A stretch of 23,919 nucleotides of DNA from a virus. The stretch's first letter is position 1, and every line of letters begins with the position of its first letter. Positions 22,392-23,919 of the stretch are shown one piece after another. The notes under the pieces are model-generated. The model saw nothing but the letters and a program-made list of their open reading frames with translations, had not been told where the DNA came from and searched no databases. The position numbers and the translations under genes are program-made. The stretch is taken from the IMG/VR virus record IMGVR_UViG_3300030098_003677, positions 1 through 23,919 of that record. One strand, 5' to 3'.

Positions 22392-23330
22392 ATGGCACAA
22401 ACAGTACAAACTCCACGATTTTGGATAAATGAGTTACAATTTTGTAATTTTAATAACTACAATCCAATTGACAATCAATCATATAATTCTATTTTTAATA
22501 CATTGCCAGTTCAACTAAAAGAACCAACGTTAATTACACAAGATTTAATTATTGATAATAATATTTATGATGAATACCATGCTAATTTTAAGTTTCCATA
22601 TCAATTAAATAATCCATTTATAGCAGTTCTTGGGCATAAAAATTTAGATGATTTTGGAATAATTGGTGATGTAGATCATAATAACCCTGTATCTATAAAT
22701 TTTGAAAATGGTTCTATTAATGATGGTTGGAGTTTAAAAACTACAGGAAATACTATTGCTCAAATTAAAATGAGTTCTACAACAAATCTTGAAATAGGTT
22801 CTATTATAATAGGCTCATATTTTGATACACCCCATTCTCCTGATCTTTCATTAAAAATAAACTATGATTACTCAGGTGTAAAAAAAACAACAACTAGAGG
22901 AGGCTCAACGCTTATTAATACACAGTATTATAAAAATCCTAAGTGGGGCAATGATCTTGGTGCATGGGAAATAGCAAGAGAAAATAATCAAACTTATACC
23001 ATATATAACAATTTATCAAAATCAGGAAGTAGAATATGGGATCTATCTTTTTCATATTTCAATGATTCTGACATATTCCCTGATACTTTAAATTTAACAA
23101 ATATGAATAGTAGTAATTTTGATGGTGGATTAAATACAGGAACAGATTTTTATGGACAGGTAATACATAGAACTGCAGGTGGTGCTTTGCCTTTTATCTT
23201 CTCTCCAGACGGGTCTAGTACCGATCTAGACAATTTTGCAATATGCACATTTGATCAAAACTCTTTTCAATTTGATCAAGTTGCACCTGCAGTCTATAAC
23301 GTATCATTAAAAATAAGGGAGATATGGTAA
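22392..23330 (+). CDS. Distal-tail/baseplate-like virion protein
   Basis: A 312-residue protein directly abutting the preceding stop, with AGGAGG at about 22380-22384. It is beta-rich and Asn/Asp-rich: PRFWINELQFCNFNNYNPID at the start, DGWSLKTTGNTIAQIKMSST in the centre, and a C-terminal stretch SRIWDLSFSYFNDSDIFPDT ... LPFIFSPDG ... FAICTFDQNSFQFDQVAPAV ending YNVSLKIREIW. The final part (image: 'lPFif.pd...fAi..f....f...qva..vYn..lkIrEvW') is the layout of distal-tail type domains that bridge tube and hub. A Dit-like or minor tail function is a moderate inference; a fibre attached to the tip is the alternative. It is the last + strand gene. Confidence 0.5.
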   Translation: MAQTVQTPRFWINELQFCNFNNYNPIDNQSYNSIFNTLPVQLKEPTLITQDLIIDNNIYDEYHANFKFPYQLNNPFIAVLGHKNLDDFGIIGDVDHNNPVSINFENGSINDGWSLKTTGNTIAQIKMSSTTNLEIGSIIIGSYFDTPHSPDLSLKINYDYSGVKKTTTRGGSTLINTQYYKNPKWGNDLGAWEIARENNQTYTIYNNLSKSGSRIWDLSFSYFNDSDIFPDTLNLTNMNSSNFDGGLNTGTDFYGQVIHRTAGGALPFIFSPDGSSTDLDNFAICTFDQNSFQFDQVAPAVYNVSLKIREIW

Positions 23331-23337
23331 AACATAC

Positions 23338-23361
23338 CTCCCCTCAAGCTATGCAGGGGAG
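23338..23361. terminator. Two-way terminator hairpin between convergent operons
   Basis: CTCCCCT (23338-23344) pairs perfectly with AGGGGAG (23355-23361) around a 10-base loop, 8 bases after the + strand stop. A short T-rich stretch follows on the + strand (GTTTAT), and a TATGTTTT run follows on the - strand. The stem contains the last codons of the - strand resolvase gene. It would end transcription from both sides. Confidence 0.65.
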
Positions 23362-23900
23362 TTTATACGGTTTCTTCCCTGCATACTTGCCAACTCTTTA
23401 TAATAGATTTCTTTATTATAATTAGCAATAAGTAAAGCATCACTAATATTAAAAGTCATCTTAATGTTTGGAAACAGTTCTTCTGCCAATCCCCTTAAAT
23501 ATCTTTTTCTATCTTTTTTATCCATATTAGGCTTACAATCATAATGACTCATCCAAGATCTAGGACCAGCATATGATACATTGAGTTCAAATGCTCCTAA
23601 TATACCTTCCCATTGACCTAAGTTTTGACCAAAGGAAAACATTGAAACTACACCATTCTTTGGCATAGCATGTACATGCTCAATTGTTACAAGAACATCC
23701 TTATAAGGAATGTCTGAAGGTATAGCTGATATTAATGTATAAGCCATATCAATAGGTGTCTTAGGACATCTAAAGCATATAGTTCCTTCAAAATTAGGAA
23801 CTTCATTTATAATTGCTACCCCTCCATTCTTGCCCGGATCAATTCCTATAAATATTTTAGGACTAATCTTTTTTTTCTTTATATTTCCATTATATTTCAT
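23349..23900 (-). CDS. RuvC-like Holliday junction resolvase (phage type)
   Basis: A 183-residue protein on the - strand. KIFIGIDPGKNGGVAII (Asp21) is the first RNase H-like strand with catalytic Asp; VLVTIEHVHAMP (Glu74) is the second acidic site; the segment SMFSFGQNLGQWEGILGAF is typical of phage RuvC-like enzymes; and FNISDALLIANY (Asp154) supplies the third. The position three residues before Asp154, Asp in E. coli RuvC, is Asn151 here. The enzyme cuts branched DNA before packaging or during recombination. A Lys-rich N-terminal extension precedes the first strand. AGGAG lies about 11 bases before ATG, rather far. It likely belongs to a replication/recombination operon continuing beyond the right edge. 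Confidence 0.82.
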   Translation of the reverse strand: MKYNGNIKKKKISPKIFIGIDPGKNGGVAIINEVPNFEGTICFRCPKTPIDMAYTLISAIPSDIPYKDVLVTIEHVHAMPKNGVVSMFSFGQNLGQWEGILGAFELNVSYAGPRSWMSHYDCKPNMDKKDRKRYLRGLAEELFPNIKMTFNISDALLIANYNKEIYYKELASMQGRNRINSPA

Positions 23901-23919
23901 TTAATTTACTACTCCTATA

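Noticed and set aside
1-23919. tRNA genes, integrase/attachment sites, CRISPR arrays, insertion sequences
   Set aside because: I looked on both strands and saw no cloverleaf-like element, recombinase motif, repeat-spacer pattern or transposase; only phage structural, lysis and resolvase genes are supported.

Overview
This window is a visibly AT-rich stretch of a tailed double-stranded DNA phage (or prophage) genome. It holds the structural and lysis modules and the first gene of an oppositely oriented module. Nearly all genes lie on the + strand, tightly packed, with ATGA/TAATG start-stop overlaps that suggest translational coupling. A tube-type tail protein, lambda-like frameshifted tail chaperones and a 663-residue tape measure with no visible contractile sheath gene point to a siphovirus-like morphology. 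No integrase, repressor, tRNA or host gene is visible.

Layout. 1-3.1 kb: packaging and prohead genes, namely the C-terminal nuclease part of the large terminase (cut by the left edge), portal, a Mu gpG-like morphogenesis protein, a 58-residue ORF and a scaffold-like coiled-coil protein. 3.1-5.0 kb: major capsid protein flanked by RNA hairpins, then a small lysine-rich protein and a probable decoration protein. 5.0-7.3 kb: a lysis-like cassette with a lysozyme-like muramidase, three single-pass membrane proteins (holin/antiholin candidates), a calcineurin-like metallophosphoesterase and two small ORFs. 7.3-11.1 kb: four beta-rich, Ser/Thr/Gly-rich surface proteins and a 25-residue basic peptide. 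11.1-16.9 kb: head-tail connector, tail terminator-like protein, a small ORF, tail tube, G/GT tail chaperones joined by a probable -1 frameshift, tape measure and a cysteine-rich zinc-ribbon-like protein. 16.8-23.3 kb: a 1614-residue tail-tip/hub protein and two further virion proteins. 23.3-23.9 kb: a RuvC-like Holliday junction resolvase on the - strand, meeting the structural operon at a two-way terminator hairpin.

The most interesting feature is the tail-tip protein. Behind a normal-looking hub domain it carries about 770 extra residues, including Cys-rich 'CGVCGGD' type repeats and a C-terminal pair of dockerin-like calcium loops. Both are features I associate with secreted or surface proteins of marine bacteria, notably Candidatus Marinimicrobia (SAR406), rather than with phage tails. 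I infer acquisition or mimicry of host surface modules and propose such a bacterium as a candidate host. Also notable are the placement of the lysis cassette and fibre-like genes between the capsid gene and the head-tail connector, the metallophosphoesterase inside the lysis cassette, and the duplicated holin-like proteins.

All functional calls rest on reading motifs and gene order by eye; no database search was run.
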